Shown: positions 1-8,596 of the stretch, piece after piece
How positions within the stretch are numbered: the first letter of the stretch is position 1
Layout: each line of letters begins with the position of its first letter
NCBI GenBank assembly: GCA_030655535.1
Contig: JAURVK010000174.1
Coordinates: forward strand, 1-46,290
From: Methylobacter sp.
GTDB taxonomy: Bacteria > Pseudomonadota > Gammaproteobacteria > Methylococcales > Methylomonadaceae
Direction: 5' to 3'
Length of the DNA: 46,290 bases
Program-made: the position numbers and the translations under genes
Notes under the pieces: model-generated
Databases searched by the model: none
Seen by the model: the letters and a program-made list of their open reading frames with translations, nothing else
What the model was told of the DNA's origin: nothing

Positions 1-100
1 CACGAAGAACATGGAGAGCACGAAGTTTTTAATGCCTTGAATTAACGTTGTTATTTTCTCCGTGTCCTTCGTGTTCTCTGTGGTAAAACATTTTTTCAGC
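1..100. repeat. imperfect inverted repeat, CGTGTCCTTCGTG type
   Basis: The left edge holds CACGAAGAACATGGAGAGCA at 1-20 and a roughly complementary stretch at 59-84 (CCGTGTCCTTCGTGTTCTCT). It lies downstream of bamD. A weak relative (CATGCTCTTCATGGTAAAAA) occurs near 5300-5320. It is best read as a copy of a short dispersed palindrome; no coding potential was seen in 1-151. Confidence 0.45.
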
Positions 101-151
101 CCGATTTGGATAATACTTTCACAGTCTCTCCCGCGTGGGAATGCAGATCGT

Positions 152-991
152 CTACTTTTCCAAGCCGATAAAATCCCAAACCTTATGCGAAAGGGTTGCG
201 TCTTTATGTTCGGGCACCGGCGGACCATTCGGATAGTTTAGCTCATAGACCCGGGCAGTATCTTTGGCAAGATCCGGCAGTTCAAGTTTAGTGTACGCCT
301 CCTGCATAATTTGCAAGGCATAAGGCACTGCCGGGGTGCGCTGGTATTTGTCAACGACGGTAGACGCCCTGTTGATAGCGGCAACATACGCTTTGCGCTT
401 CATGTAAAAACGGGCGACGTGGACTTCATGCATCGCCAGATTGTTTTTAAGCGCAATCATGCGTAGCTGGGCATCGGCTACATATTTGCTGTTTGGGAAT
501 CTGCGCAGCAGTTCGGAAAAATTGTCATAAGCATCACGCGCAGTCCCAGGGTCGCGTTGCGAGGTATCGGTGGGCAGGAAGCGATCGATAAAGCCAATGC
601 CGCGATTGTAATTAACCAGACCTTTTAAATAGTAAGCATAATCGACGCTGGAGCTGCGTGGGTTGATTTTGATGAAACGGTCTGCGGCGGCGATTGCGGC
701 CTCGGGATCAGCATTTTTGTAATAGGCGTAAGCAATATCCAGCTGGGTTTGAGCGGATTCATCGCCGAATGGATAGCGCGATTCAAGCGCTTCGTAGAGC
801 TTGATGGCTTTGTCATAATTGCCGTTATCCAGCGCCGTCTTGGCCTGGTTGCGAAACTTTTCGGCATTCCAGTCGGCGTATTCGTCTTCGGTTTCGGAAT
901 CACTGGTGCCAAGGCTTTTAAGCGTCTCACAACCTTGAAGAGACAGGCCTAAACAACAGATAAATAAAAATTTAATTAAAATTAATCGCAT
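152..991 (-). CDS. bamD: outer membrane protein assembly factor BamD
   Basis: BamD is the essential lipoprotein of the BAM complex that folds beta-barrel proteins into the outer membrane. The 279-residue product starts with a lipoprotein signal peptide ending in the lipobox LQGC (Cys21), so the mature protein would be lipid-anchored. The rest is TPR-like helical repeats, beginning near residue 48 (AKTALDNGNYDKAIKLYEAL) and including YPFGDESAQTQLDIAYAYYK and FPNSKYVADAQLRM, as in the YfiO/BamD family. Length is close to the usual 240-280 residues. It is divergent from rluD, the common gammaproteobacterial arrangement. ATG start at 991. Identity is secure; regulation is not visible. Confidence 0.95.
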   Translation of the reverse strand: MRLILIKFLFICCLGLSLQGCETLKSLGTSDSETEDEYADWNAEKFRNQAKTALDNGNYDKAIKLYEALESRYPFGDESAQTQLDIAYAYYKNADPEAAIAAADRFIKINPRSSSVDYAYYLKGLVNYNRGIGFIDRFLPTDTSQRDPGTARDAYDNFSELLRRFPNSKYVADAQLRMIALKNNLAMHEVHVARFYMKRKAYVAAINRASTVVDKYQRTPAVPYALQIMQEAYTKLELPDLAKDTARVYELNYPNGPPVPEHKDATLSHKVWDFIGLEK

Positions 992-1111
992 AGTGTTAAC
1001 GACACGTTGTAATATTGTGGGTTTTCTCGCTGGAAATAACTGCGATACTTGAAATGGCTGGAAGTGTCCCGCGAGTATAACTTAACAATGGGTTAATCAG
1101 AAGAACTTGTT

Positions 1112-2056
1112 ATGACAAGATTGAAGGAAGAAGTGCCATTCGAAATGGCCGGCATGCGATTAGATCAGGTGCTGGCGGAACTATTTACCGATTATTCGCG
1201 CAGCAAACTGCAAACTTGGGTTAAAGCCGGTCGGGTGCAGGTCAACGGGCTTACACTCAAGCCCAAAGACAAACTGGTCGGAGGAGAAACGATAGAGCTG
1301 GATGCCGAGGCGGAAATAGTGATAACCGCCGCACCGGAGCCAATTCCATTGGAAATTGTTTTTGAAGATGACAGCCTGCTCATTGTGAATAAACCGGCAG
1401 GCTTGGTGGTACATCCTGCGGTAGGAAACTGGAACGGTACGCTGTTAAATGCCCTGCTGAATCATGATGCTCATCTGGAAACCTTGCCCAGAGGCGGTAT
1501 CGTGCACAGGATTGATAAGGACACCACCGGGCTGTTGATGATCGCAAAAACCTTGCAAGCCCATAACAGTCTGACGCAGCAGCTACAAGACAGGACAATT
1601 ACCCGTGAATATCAGGCTATTACCCGAGGCCGTATGACCGCCGGAGGTACGGTGGATGAGCCGATCGGCAGGGATCCTGCCGACCGCAAACGCTATACGG
1701 TCAGGGAGAATGGAAAACATGCCGTGACCCATTACCGGGTCGGTCAGCGCTTTACTCGCCATACCCTGGTTCAGGTTAAGCTGGAAACCGGTCGTACTCA
1801 TCAGATTCGGGTTCATATGGCGTATATCCGTTTTCCGTTGTTGGGCGATCAGGTTTATGGCGGGCGCTTTCAAATGCCGCCGGATTGCAGTGAGCAGCTG
1901 GAAAAAGAATTACGCAGCTTCAAGCGGCAGGCCTTGCATGCGGCAAAATTGGGTTTACAGCATCCCGTTACCGATGAATATATCGAGTGGGAGCAACCGC
2001 TGCCCGATGATATGACCCGACTGCTGGACGCATTAGCGAAAAATGAGCGGGATTAA
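1112..2056 (+). CDS. rluD: 23S rRNA pseudouridine(1911/1915/1917) synthase
   Basis: RluD converts three uridines of helix 69 in 23S rRNA to pseudouridine, a step needed for normal 50S assembly. The 314-residue protein has an N-terminal S4 RNA-binding domain (about residues 15-75, with MRLDQVLAELFTDYSRSKLQ) and the RsuA/RluA catalytic domain. The motif GGIVHRIDKDTTGLLMIAK carries the catalytic Asp135. The later ETGRTHQIRVHMAYI is the conserved family motif. Length equals that of typical RluD (about 320). Its end overlaps the start of pgeF by 14 nt, implying translational coupling. RluC is the main alternative, but the divergent bamD neighbour and the pgeF partner favour RluD. Confidence 0.93.
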   Translation: MTRLKEEVPFEMAGMRLDQVLAELFTDYSRSKLQTWVKAGRVQVNGLTLKPKDKLVGGETIELDAEAEIVITAAPEPIPLEIVFEDDSLLIVNKPAGLVVHPAVGNWNGTLLNALLNHDAHLETLPRGGIVHRIDKDTTGLLMIAKTLQAHNSLTQQLQDRTITREYQAITRGRMTAGGTVDEPIGRDPADRKRYTVRENGKHAVTHYRVGQRFTRHTLVQVKLETGRTHQIRVHMAYIRFPLLGDQVYGGRFQMPPDCSEQLEKELRSFKRQALHAAKLGLQHPVTDEYIEWEQPLPDDMTRLLDALAKNERD

Positions 2057-2777
2057 ACAATGGCTGACCCCGGAATGGCCCGCACCTGCAAATATTCATG
2101 CGGCGACTACCTTGCGTGTCGGCGGGGTGAGTTGCGGCGTATACAGTAGCCTTAATCCGGCCATGCATGTGGGCGATGACACTGACCTCGTCAAGCAAAA
2201 CCGGCAGATTATTAAAGATTTGTTGGGATTGCCTGGCGATCCGGTTTGGCTGGATCAAATACACAGCAATCGGGCAGTGCAGGCGGTAACAACCGAACCC
2301 TTGCAACAAGCCGATGCCAGCTATACCGCTGAGTCTGGAATTGTCTGTGCGGTGATGACGGCGGACTGTTTGCCGTTGTTGATTTGCTCGACTGACGGAA
2401 GCCAAGTGGCGGCCATTCATGGAGGATGGCGGGGCTTGCTGACAGGCGTGATCGGCAATACCGTCAGTGCCATGCAAGATAGCGATTTACTGGTTTGGCT
2501 AGGGCCTGCAATCGGCCCAGGCTGCTTTGAAGTCGGCGCTGAAGTCAGGGATGCTTTTTTGGAAAAATCGGCAGCATTCCTATCGGCTTTTAAACAGCAA
2601 AGCAACGGCAAGTGGCTGGCAGATATTTATCAACTGGCCCGAATCGATCTGGGCATGTTGGGTATAGATAAGGTTTACGGCGGCGGTTTTTGTACCGGCA
2701 CCGAACATGACCGTTTTTATTCCTATCGCAGGGATAAACAAACAGGGCGTATGGCTACGCTAATTTGGAGAGCATAA
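2043..2777 (+). CDS. pgeF: peptidoglycan editing factor / multi-copper polyphenol oxidase family (YfiH)
   Basis: This 244-residue protein belongs to the YfiH/PgeF (DUF152) family. Members have been described both as editors that keep L-Ser out of the peptidoglycan stem peptide and as purine nucleoside phosphorylase/adenosine deaminase enzymes. The family metal-site motifs are visible: WLDQIHSNRAV, VMTADCLPLLI and AIHGGWRGLLTGVI, then FEVGAEVRDAF and a C-terminal YSYRRDKQTGRMATLIW. It starts inside the 3-prime end of rluD (ATG at 2043), the usual rluD-pgeF order. The stop is followed after 4 nt by the ZIP gene. The family call is firm; which activity matters in the cell cannot be told from sequence. 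Confidence 0.9.
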   Translation: MSGIKQWLTPEWPAPANIHAATTLRVGGVSCGVYSSLNPAMHVGDDTDLVKQNRQIIKDLLGLPGDPVWLDQIHSNRAVQAVTTEPLQQADASYTAESGIVCAVMTADCLPLLICSTDGSQVAAIHGGWRGLLTGVIGNTVSAMQDSDLLVWLGPAIGPGCFEVGAEVRDAFLEKSAAFLSAFKQQSNGKWLADIYQLARIDLGMLGIDKVYGGGFCTGTEHDRFYSYRRDKQTGRMATLIWRA

Positions 2778-2781
2778 ACTA

Positions 2782-3600
2782 GTGGATTTATTGATATTAA
2801 TTATCATCTTTACAGCGGTTGGCGGCGTATTAAGCGTTATGGCAGCCGCCGTTTTCTTGTTGTTGCCCGATCATCGCAGGAATGCGGTGTTGCCGCACGG
2901 GATCAGTTTTGCGATTGGCGCATTATTGGCGGTTGCCTTTTGGGGATTGATTCCCGAGGCATTTGGGCAAGTTAAACCTGAGCAGTTTCAAGCCTTATCC
3001 GGGACAATTTTAGCGGGTATACTCGGTTTTTTCGTATTGGAAAAATTGCTGATTTGGCGGCATTGTCATTCCGGCAGTTGTGAGGCGCACGGCGAAGAAG
3101 ACGATCACGAACACGCGCATAGTCACAGTCATGGCATGGCTAAGTCAGCCGGGGCGTTGATTATTCTCGGTGACGGTATCCACAATTTTGTCGATGGGGT
3201 TTTAATCGCGGCAGCGTTTTTGACCGATGTGCATTTGGGGATAGTGACCAGTCTGGCGGTTGCAGCGCACGAAATTCCTCAGGAAGTCGGCGATTTTGCG
3301 ATTTTGCTGCACAGCGGTTATTCCAAAAAGAAAGCGCTTTTTTACAATATGCTCGCCAGTTTAACCACTGTTTTGGGTGGCGTGTTGGCGTATTTCGGCT
3401 TGGAAGGCTTGCACGACAGCTTGCCGTATTTCCTGGCGTTGGCGGCCTCAAGCTTTATTTATATCGCGGTAGCCGACTTGATCCCGTCATTGCATAAAAA
3501 GACCGACATGAAGACCTCGTTGCAACAGATCAGCCTGATTGCTATGGGAGTATTGCTGATTTGCTCATTGCACGGTATTGCTCATAATATGGAAGTTTAA
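2782..3600 (+). CDS. ZIP-family divalent metal transporter
   Basis: A 272-residue integral membrane protein of the ZIP (Zrt/Irt-like) family, which moves Zn2+ or other divalent metals toward the cytoplasm. Around eight hydrophobic segments are visible. A histidine-rich cytoplasmic loop lies near residues 95-117 (HGEEDDHEHAHSHSHGM). The two signature helices follow: HNFVDGVLIAAAF, with the metal-binding His-Asn, and AVAAHEIPQEVGDFAILLHS, with His-Glu. The start is GTG at 2782, four bases after the pgeF stop, so it is probably the last gene of the rluD operon. Metal specificity cannot be assigned. The symbol zupT is avoided because the protein more resembles the GufA/SLC39-type bacterial ZIPs. 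Confidence 0.88.
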   Translation: MDLLILIIIFTAVGGVLSVMAAAVFLLLPDHRRNAVLPHGISFAIGALLAVAFWGLIPEAFGQVKPEQFQALSGTILAGILGFFVLEKLLIWRHCHSGSCEAHGEEDDHEHAHSHSHGMAKSAGALIILGDGIHNFVDGVLIAAAFLTDVHLGIVTSLAVAAHEIPQEVGDFAILLHSGYSKKKALFYNMLASLTTVLGGVLAYFGLEGLHDSLPYFLALAASSFIYIAVADLIPSLHKKTDMKTSLQQISLIAMGVLLICSLHGIAHNMEV

Positions 3601-3894
3601 GATAAATTGTAGGGGCGACCGGCCGGTCGACCATTGCGTAAAGGCATGAGTTATTTACAGCGGTTTCAATGTTGGTTAGCAATCAACATAATATTGTCGC
3701 TGGAGTGCAGGCTTCGCCTGCTCTGGCAAGCAAAGTTTGCACTCCCAGTGCGCCTATATTGAGTCATCAACTGAATTTGAAAACGCTGTAATTTCATTCC
3801 TTAACGTTTTTTCGCTGCCTGGACAAGAGGCTACATCTAGCCAACGTAAAGCATTTCGGATGGGGCAACATGCCCATCCGGCAGAGGGTAACTA
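3601..3894. other. intergenic region with short palindromic repeats
   Basis: This sits between convergent ZIP and mscL genes. It has one GTAGGGGCGACCGGCCGGTC copy (3609-3628), then an imperfect inverted repeat GGAGTGCAGGCTTCGCCTGC (about 3701-3720) followed by a TTTGCACTCC arm. There is a small GGATGGGG...CCCATCC stem near 3859-3880. No convincing gene; open frames here are shadows of mscL. Confidence 0.5.
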
Positions 3895-4314
3895 TTATTT
3901 TCTGTCTTTGAGTAAATCTCGAATTTCGGTCAATAAGAGCTCTTCCTTGGAAGGTTCCGGAGCTGCTGTAGGAACCGCCGCTTCTGTTTTTTTAAGGCTA
4001 TTGAGGAACTTTACGGCCATAAAAATAGCAAAGGCAATAATCGTAAAATCAACCATGCTTTGAATAAAATTGCCGTAATTAAGGGTCACGGCAGGCGCGT
4101 TTTCAGCGGCGTCTTTTAGAGTGTATGCCAGCTTGGTAAAGTCTACGCCGCCGATCAATACGCCAATCGGCGGCATAAATACATCGGCAACCAGGGAAGA
4201 AATGATTTTGCCGAACGCGGCGCCGACAATGATGCCCACGGCCATGTCTATAGCATTGCCCTTGATGGCGAATTCTTTGAATTCTTGTAACATGCCCATA
4301 ATCGACTCCTTCAT
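3895..4314 (-). CDS. mscL: large-conductance mechanosensitive channel MscL
   Basis: MscL is the emergency release valve that opens on membrane tension during hypo-osmotic shock. The 139-residue product has the diagnostic N-terminus ([20 protein letters not shown]), with TM1 glycines in [19 protein letters not shown], a periplasmic loop, TM2 ([20 protein letters not shown]) and a charged C-terminal cytoplasmic helix. Length matches the family (about 136). The ATG at 4314 is the first Met giving the extra MKESIMGML leader; Met6 at 4299 is a less likely alternative. It is monocistronic by appearance, with a GTCCCCAG/CTGGGGAC stem upstream. Confidence 0.95.
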   Translation of the reverse strand: MKESIMGMLQEFKEFAIKGNAIDMAVGIIVGAAFGKIISSLVADVFMPPIGVLIGGVDFTKLAYTLKDAAENAPAVTLNYGNFIQSMVDFTIIAFAIFMAVKFLNSLKKTEAAVPTAAPEPSKEELLLTEIRDLLKDRK

Positions 4315-4350
4315 TTTTTGACGGTACCGGCGAGGTGATTTTTGGCCCGA

Positions 4351-4375
4351 GTCCCCAGATAGAAATTCTGGGGAC
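4351..4375. repeat. perfect 8-bp inverted repeat upstream of mscL
   Basis: GTCCCCAG at 4351-4358 is perfectly complementary to CTGGGGAC at 4368-4375, with a 9-nt loop. It lies 37 bp before the mscL start. It could be an mRNA hairpin or a dispersed repeat; function is unknown. Confidence 0.5.
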
Positions 4376-4468
4376 GAGTGGGTGGACAGCTCGGGTTTTC
4401 CTTGGCTTGACAGTGAGAACTTAAGTACTCCTACTTAGTCAATTTAGAAATAACGGGTTCCTGTAACT

Positions 4469-4494
4469 GTGGGGGCGGCTTGCGTCGCCCCCAC
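4469..4494. repeat. GTGGGGGCG palindrome
   Basis: GTGGGGGCG at 4469-4477 pairs with CGCCCCCAC at 4486-4494 over an 8-nt loop. It belongs to the same broad family of GTRGGGGCG palindromes seen at 30641, 31097 and 33089. It lies between the Met-rich protein gene and mscL and could also act as a terminator of the former. Confidence 0.55.
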
Positions 4495-4551
4495 ATCCAG
4501 TTGCTTGACCGTCAGAATAAAGTTGACTGAGCACTCCCCTCTCCACTCCGG

Positions 4552-4926
4552 TTATTTTTTAAGCTCTTGTTTCTTTTGTTGATGCTGTTCCATCTTTTGT
4601 TGGCGGTGCTCCATCATTTGAGCGTGGTGCGCTTTCATCAGCTCCAATTGCTGATTTTTTAACGTTTCTTTTTTGGCGGCGTCTTTCTCTGACAAAATCT
4701 GATTTGAGAGGTCATGCATCTGCAGCATATGTTCCTGCATGGAGCGCATATGTTCATTTTTTTGTTCTTCGGTCATGCCGCTCATCATGCCCATTCCTTG
4801 ATGCATGCCCATTTCTTTCATTGGCATATCGGTTTTTTTCGGATCTGCGGCGGAACTCATCATGCTTATGGGCAGCAACAGTAATAGCACAGCAGTTGAT
4901 TTATAGAGATGTTTCATCGGGATCAC
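4552..4926 (-). CDS. small Met/His/Gln-rich periplasmic protein, putative metal-stress type
   Basis: A 124-residue protein with a clear signal peptide (hydrophobic core AVLLLLPISMMSSA, cleavage near residue 27). The mature part is very rich in Met, His, Gln and Lys, with runs such as MGMHQGMGMMSGM and MEHRQQKMEQHQQKKQELKK. The middle and end should form a long helix. Methionine- and histidine-rich periplasmic helices recall the CpxP/Spy/ZraP-like and copper-binding groups, but no LTxxQ signature is evident, so only a metal-binding or chaperone-like role is suggested. ATG at 4926, or equally Met4 at 4917; a good ribosome site (AAGGTGATC) precedes. No clear family match was recognised. Confidence 0.7.
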   Translation of the reverse strand: MIPMKHLYKSTAVLLLLLPISMMSSAADPKKTDMPMKEMGMHQGMGMMSGMTEEQKNEHMRSMQEHMLQMHDLSNQILSEKDAAKKETLKNQQLELMKAHHAQMMEHRQQKMEQHQQKKQELKK

Positions 4927-5364
4927 CTTGGTTGGGTTGATTAGGTTAAGGGTTAATTGTATGTGCGATCAACGTTCTGAAGAAATAAAAAGATTGTGTT
5001 ATTGACGGACGGAAAATAACATCTGTCATTCTAGGTGTATTTGATTGTATTTCAATAGGTTAAAATACCTAGTAGGGGGTGCTGATGCGTAACAATGTCT
5101 CATTGATCCTTTATCCGGTTTATAGCTTGTTTTTATTGCCATGAAGGACATGAAGATAATGGAATTGGGCGATTTGTCGAATAAGGCTTTCTAATCAACT
5201 TTACTGTAAAGCTATTAAAGCAGAACTAAAAAGTTTTGTTTTATACAATCATCTCTATAGGAAACGCAGCAAGTCAATACAGTGAATTCTTCAAGCCTTT
5301 CATGCTCTTCATGGTAAAAACAAATGACATTCCCTGAAATCAACACCCTGCCGTTCCAGCTCGG
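4927..5364. other. 438-bp non-coding stretch with operator-like inverted repeat
   Basis: AT-rich region upstream of the Met-rich gene and downstream of the GGDEF/EAL gene. An imperfect inverted repeat, CTAGGTGTATTT (5031-5042) against AAAATACCTAG (5062-5072), lies about 105-145 bp before the Met-rich start and could be a regulator site. The stretch 5290-5320 resembles the repeat at the left edge of the window. No gene seen. Confidence 0.35.
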
Positions 5365-8300
5365 CTACGCACTACAATGACGGTGTTTCCGTCTGTTCAG
5401 CCCTAACAGGCTCTGTTTGAATTGTTCCGCAGGAACCGGTCTGCCAAACAGATACCCTTGAAATACCAGACATCCGTAATTTGTCAGATATTCGCGTTGA
5501 ATCTCCGTTTCTACCCCTTCGGCAATAACGTTAAGGTCAAGGTTTTTTCCCAGTGCCAGAATGGTTCTGATAATGGCGGAGTCATGATTGTTAAACGCCA
5601 TATTTCTGACGAATGATTGGTCTATTTTTAGCTGCGCCAAGGGGAGTTTTTGCAGATAAGACAGCGACGAATAACCGGTACCGAAATCATCCAACGAAAA
5701 ACTGACTCCCAAATCCCTGACAGCATGCATTGTAGCAATGGTGTCTTCCATATTATCCAGAATCACGGACTCGGTAATTTCCAGTTTGAGCAAGGCGGGG
5801 TTGGCGCCGGTTTCTGCCAGTATCGTACGCACTTGCTCAATAAAATCAGGCTGATTGAGCTGTCGACTGCTGATATTGACCGCCAATTTCAGCTCGCGGG
5901 TTTCAGGGTATTTTGCCCAATCCACCAAGGTTTCGCAGCCTTGTTTCAATATCCAATGACCGATAGGCAAAATCAGACCGGTTTCTTCGGCAAGCGGAAT
6001 AAATTCGGCAGGAGAAATCATACCGCGCTCGGCCTGATTCCAGCGTATCAGCGCCTCTGCACCAGTCGGCTGTCCAGATACGTCGACCTGTACTTGGTAA
6101 TGTAAACTCAATTCGTTGCGGCCTAGTGCATTGCGCAAATCGGTTTCCAAAGCTGTCCGCGAATTTAAAGTCTCTTGCATTTCAGGAGTAAACGCGCGTA
6201 CCGCATTTCGTCCGGCTTGTTTGGCCTGATACATGGCTAGATCGGCACGCTTAAGCAGTTCTTCGCTGCTGGTTTCGTGGCCAAAAAACAGCACAAAACC
6301 AATACTGCCCGTGGAATAGTGTTCGACAAAAGGCTGTAGTTTATTATCGACTGCCAGGGATGGCGGAAGTGTCGCAGTCGGTAGGGAACCGGCGCGATCG
6401 GCTGCCAGGGATGGCGGCCGCGACTGCTCCCGGCAGTCTTCGGCATTCCCTCCATCCGTGGAGGTCAGAAGTGTCGCAGTCGGTACGACTGCAGGGATGC
6501 AGGAGGTAGAGCAACGCATGGAGCGGTTGCCGAGGGAATCGACGCGATCGAGATTAGTTTTCAATAGGTAGAATTCAGCCAGATTGTTACGAATTTTTTC
6601 TGCAATAATGTGGGCCTGGATGGATGCCTCAATCTCTTGTTTATCGAGAAACTCCAGCATAATCACAAACTCATCACCGCCAAGGCGGGCAACGGTATCA
6701 ACTTCGCGTACACTGTTTTTTAATCGTTGTCCCACTTCGATCAGCAATTGATCGCCCCGGTCATGCCCCAGCGTATCGTTAAGCGTTTTAAAATTATCAA
6801 GGTCAAGGAACATTAACGCTCCGTGGGTCTTGTTACGATGGCTGGTGTTGAGCGCCAGATTGAGTCGATCGAACAGTAGCGTCCGGTTAGGGAGTTTGGT
6901 CAGGGAATCGTAGTAAGCCAGATCTTTGATGCGCTCTTCATCGGCCTTGCGCTGGCTAATATCGGTGAAGGTGCAGACATAGTTGGTAATCAGGCCTTCA
7001 GGGTTAGAAATAGCGGTTATGCACAGCCATTCAGGATAGATCTCACCATTTTTTCTTTTATTCCAGATTTCGCCTTGCCAGTATTTATTGCGATTGATGC
7101 TTGCCCACATAGCCGCATAGAATTCACTGTCTTGCCGACCGGATTTGAGTATGCCTGCGGATTTACCGATAACCTCATCCGCACTGTAACCGGTTAGTGC
7201 GGTAAACGACTTGTTGACGCGCAAAATATTATTGTTGGCATCGGTGACCAGTATGCCTTCCTGGGATTCAAACGCTGCCGCCGCAATGCGCAGCTCGTGC
7301 TCGGCTTTGAGTCGCAGCTTTTCGTGGTCGAAATTATCCAGCGCATAGGAAAGATCGTCAGTCAGTCCGCGCATCAGGTCAATCAGATCGGGGGTAAAAT
7401 AGTCTTGTTCAGCTGAGTAAACGGCAATAGCCCCAATACAGCGACCGCCACGCATCAACGGGAATGCGGCGGCGGCCTTAATGTTTTCTGCAGCAGCCAT
7501 GGGTTGCCAGGGCAGCGTACTGGGTGCATTGAGAAAGTTGTTGAAGATTTTCGGCGCGCCGTCCCGGATTGCCGTTCCCATCGGTCCATGCCCCTCCGGC
7601 AATGCTTCATCCGCCGAGACTTTGATATTCCGAAGGTAGGTAGAATCGGGATGACTGGCTGCTACTGCACGCACCCAGCCATCCGGTTCGGTCATGCCCA
7701 CCCAAACCAAGTTAAAGTCAACATGATTGACTATGATCCGGCACACCTCGTTCAGTAACTTAACCTCGTCCGACTCGCGCACAATGATGTCGGCGCTCTG
7801 GGTCCATGCCGCATACAGGCGGTTGATTCGCACTCGCTGCCGTTCGGAATTGGACAGGGCATCGAGCATTTGATTAAAGCCGTGCGCCAGTATGCCAACC
7901 TCGTCATTGCCGGAAATATGCGCCCGCACATCGAGGTTTCCTCTCTCGACTTCGGCGGCTACCCGTAGCAGGTGATGCAATCTTCTGGTGAGTCTTCGCG
8001 CCAGTAGTATTGCGGCCGCCAATACGGTCAGCGCTGCAAACACTATAAAATTGATGCCCATGACCATAACGGAGTGGAGGTTGGCATTGACCCCGTTCAT
8101 GGTCATTTCTACCCGCGCCCATCCCACATGGCGCTCCCCAGCCATCACCGGTGCGGCAACATCAATTTGATGAGTATTGGCGAGCAATACTTGAGTTGTT
8201 GGCGGGGAACTTAACAGTTTTTGATTCGGCGCGTCGGTAACAAACAGCCCCGCCTCGTCAGGCCGTGTGGAACTCAGCACTTCGCCGCGCAACGATAAGA

Positions 8301-8595
8301 TATAAGCCCGTTCGAGATCGGGTAGACCGACAAAGCCCTGTAACACTTCCTTTAATCCGGCAATATCGTTGGCTAATACCCATGACGTGCTGCTGCCGGC
8401 TAACGATGTGGCGAGCGATTTACTCTGCTGTATGGCGGCGCTATAAAGAAAACTGCGTTGCCGGTCGTATAACAGGCCTGCAAGTCCTAGCATCATGATT
8501 AGCGCAACACCGCCGAATGACCACGCTAATTGACACCGAATGGAGCCGTTTAAAAAAGACCGTTGCACTTTGTCTCGATTATGAGTAGTTGTCAT
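5365..8595 (-). CDS. membrane GAF-PAS-GGDEF-EAL cyclic-di-GMP enzyme with an insert in the GGDEF domain
   Basis: A 1076-residue inner-membrane protein likely to make and/or degrade cyclic-di-GMP. In order: TM1 (about 25-43), periplasmic sensor region (45-175), TM2 (179-200), HAMP (200-252), GAF-like (about 270-425), PAS with PAC (435-550), GGDEF (552-805) with an intact GGDEF at 639-642, and EAL (about 815-1065) with EAL at 847-849 and SLDDFGTGYSSLSYLQ further on. Residues about 683-750 are a Ser/Pro/Thr-rich, low-complexity stretch foreign to GGDEF domains; they are encoded by the repeats at about 6351-6551. The frame remains open. The gene starts one base after the stop of the PhnD-like gene, so the two are one operon. 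The insert falls after the GGDEF motif, before the GSIGFVLF strand, so cyclase activity is uncertain while the EAL half looks whole. Confidence 0.88.
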   Translation of the reverse strand: MTTTHNRDKVQRSFLNGSIRCQLAWSFGGVALIMMLGLAGLLYDRQRSFLYSAAIQQSKSLATSLAGSSTSWVLANDIAGLKEVLQGFVGLPDLERAYILSLRGEVLSSTRPDEAGLFVTDAPNQKLLSSPPTTQVLLANTHQIDVAAPVMAGERHVGWARVEMTMNGVNANLHSVMVMGINFIVFAALTVLAAAILLARRLTRRLHHLLRVAAEVERGNLDVRAHISGNDEVGILAHGFNQMLDALSNSERQRVRINRLYAAWTQSADIIVRESDEVKLLNEVCRIIVNHVDFNLVWVGMTEPDGWVRAVAASHPDSTYLRNIKVSADEALPEGHGPMGTAIRDGAPKIFNNFLNAPSTLPWQPMAAAENIKAAAAFPLMRGGRCIGAIAVYSAEQDYFTPDLIDLMRGLTDDLSYALDNFDHEKLRLKAEHELRIAAAAFESQEGILVTDANNNILRVNKSFTALTGYSADEVIGKSAGILKSGRQDSEFYAAMWASINRNKYWQGEIWNKRKNGEIYPEWLCITAISNPEGLITNYVCTFTDISQRKADEERIKDLAYYDSLTKLPNRTLLFDRLNLALNTSHRNKTHGALMFLDLDNFKTLNDTLGHDRGDQLLIEVGQRLKNSVREVDTVARLGGDEFVIMLEFLDKQEIEASIQAHIIAEKIRNNLAEFYLLKTNLDRVDSLGNRSMRCSTSCIPAVVPTATLLTSTDGGNAEDCREQSRPPSLAADRAGSLPTATLPPSLAVDNKLQPFVEHYSTGSIGFVLFFGHETSSEELLKRADLAMYQAKQAGRNAVRAFTPEMQETLNSRTALETDLRNALGRNELSLHYQVQVDVSGQPTGAEALIRWNQAERGMISPAEFIPLAEETGLILPIGHWILKQGCETLVDWAKYPETRELKLAVNISSRQLNQPDFIEQVRTILAETGANPALLKLEITESVILDNMEDTIATMHAVRDLGVSFSLDDFGTGYSSLSYLQKLPLAQLKIDQSFVRNMAFNNHDSAIIRTILALGKNLDLNVIAEGVETEIQREYLTNYGCLVFQGYLFGRPVPAEQFKQSLLGLNRRKHRHCSA
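6351..6551. repeat. two related repeat units inserted in the GGDEF coding region
   Basis: CTGCCAGGGATGGCGG occurs at 6351-6366 and again at 6402-6417. GTGTCGCAGTCGGTA occurs at about 6369-6383 and 6470-6484. Each unit ends in a CGCGATCG tail (6393-6400 and 6543-6550). The stretch therefore looks like two tandem related units, one of 51 bp and one of about 150 bp with internal additions. It encodes the odd residues 683-750 of the overlapping gene without a stop codon. The repeat family was not recognised. Confidence 0.7.
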
Positions 8596-8596
8596 T

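Noticed and set aside
3737-4063. 108-codon plus-strand frame overlapping mscL
   Set aside because: Antisense shadow of a clear MscL gene plus repeat sequence; no ribosome site or homology.
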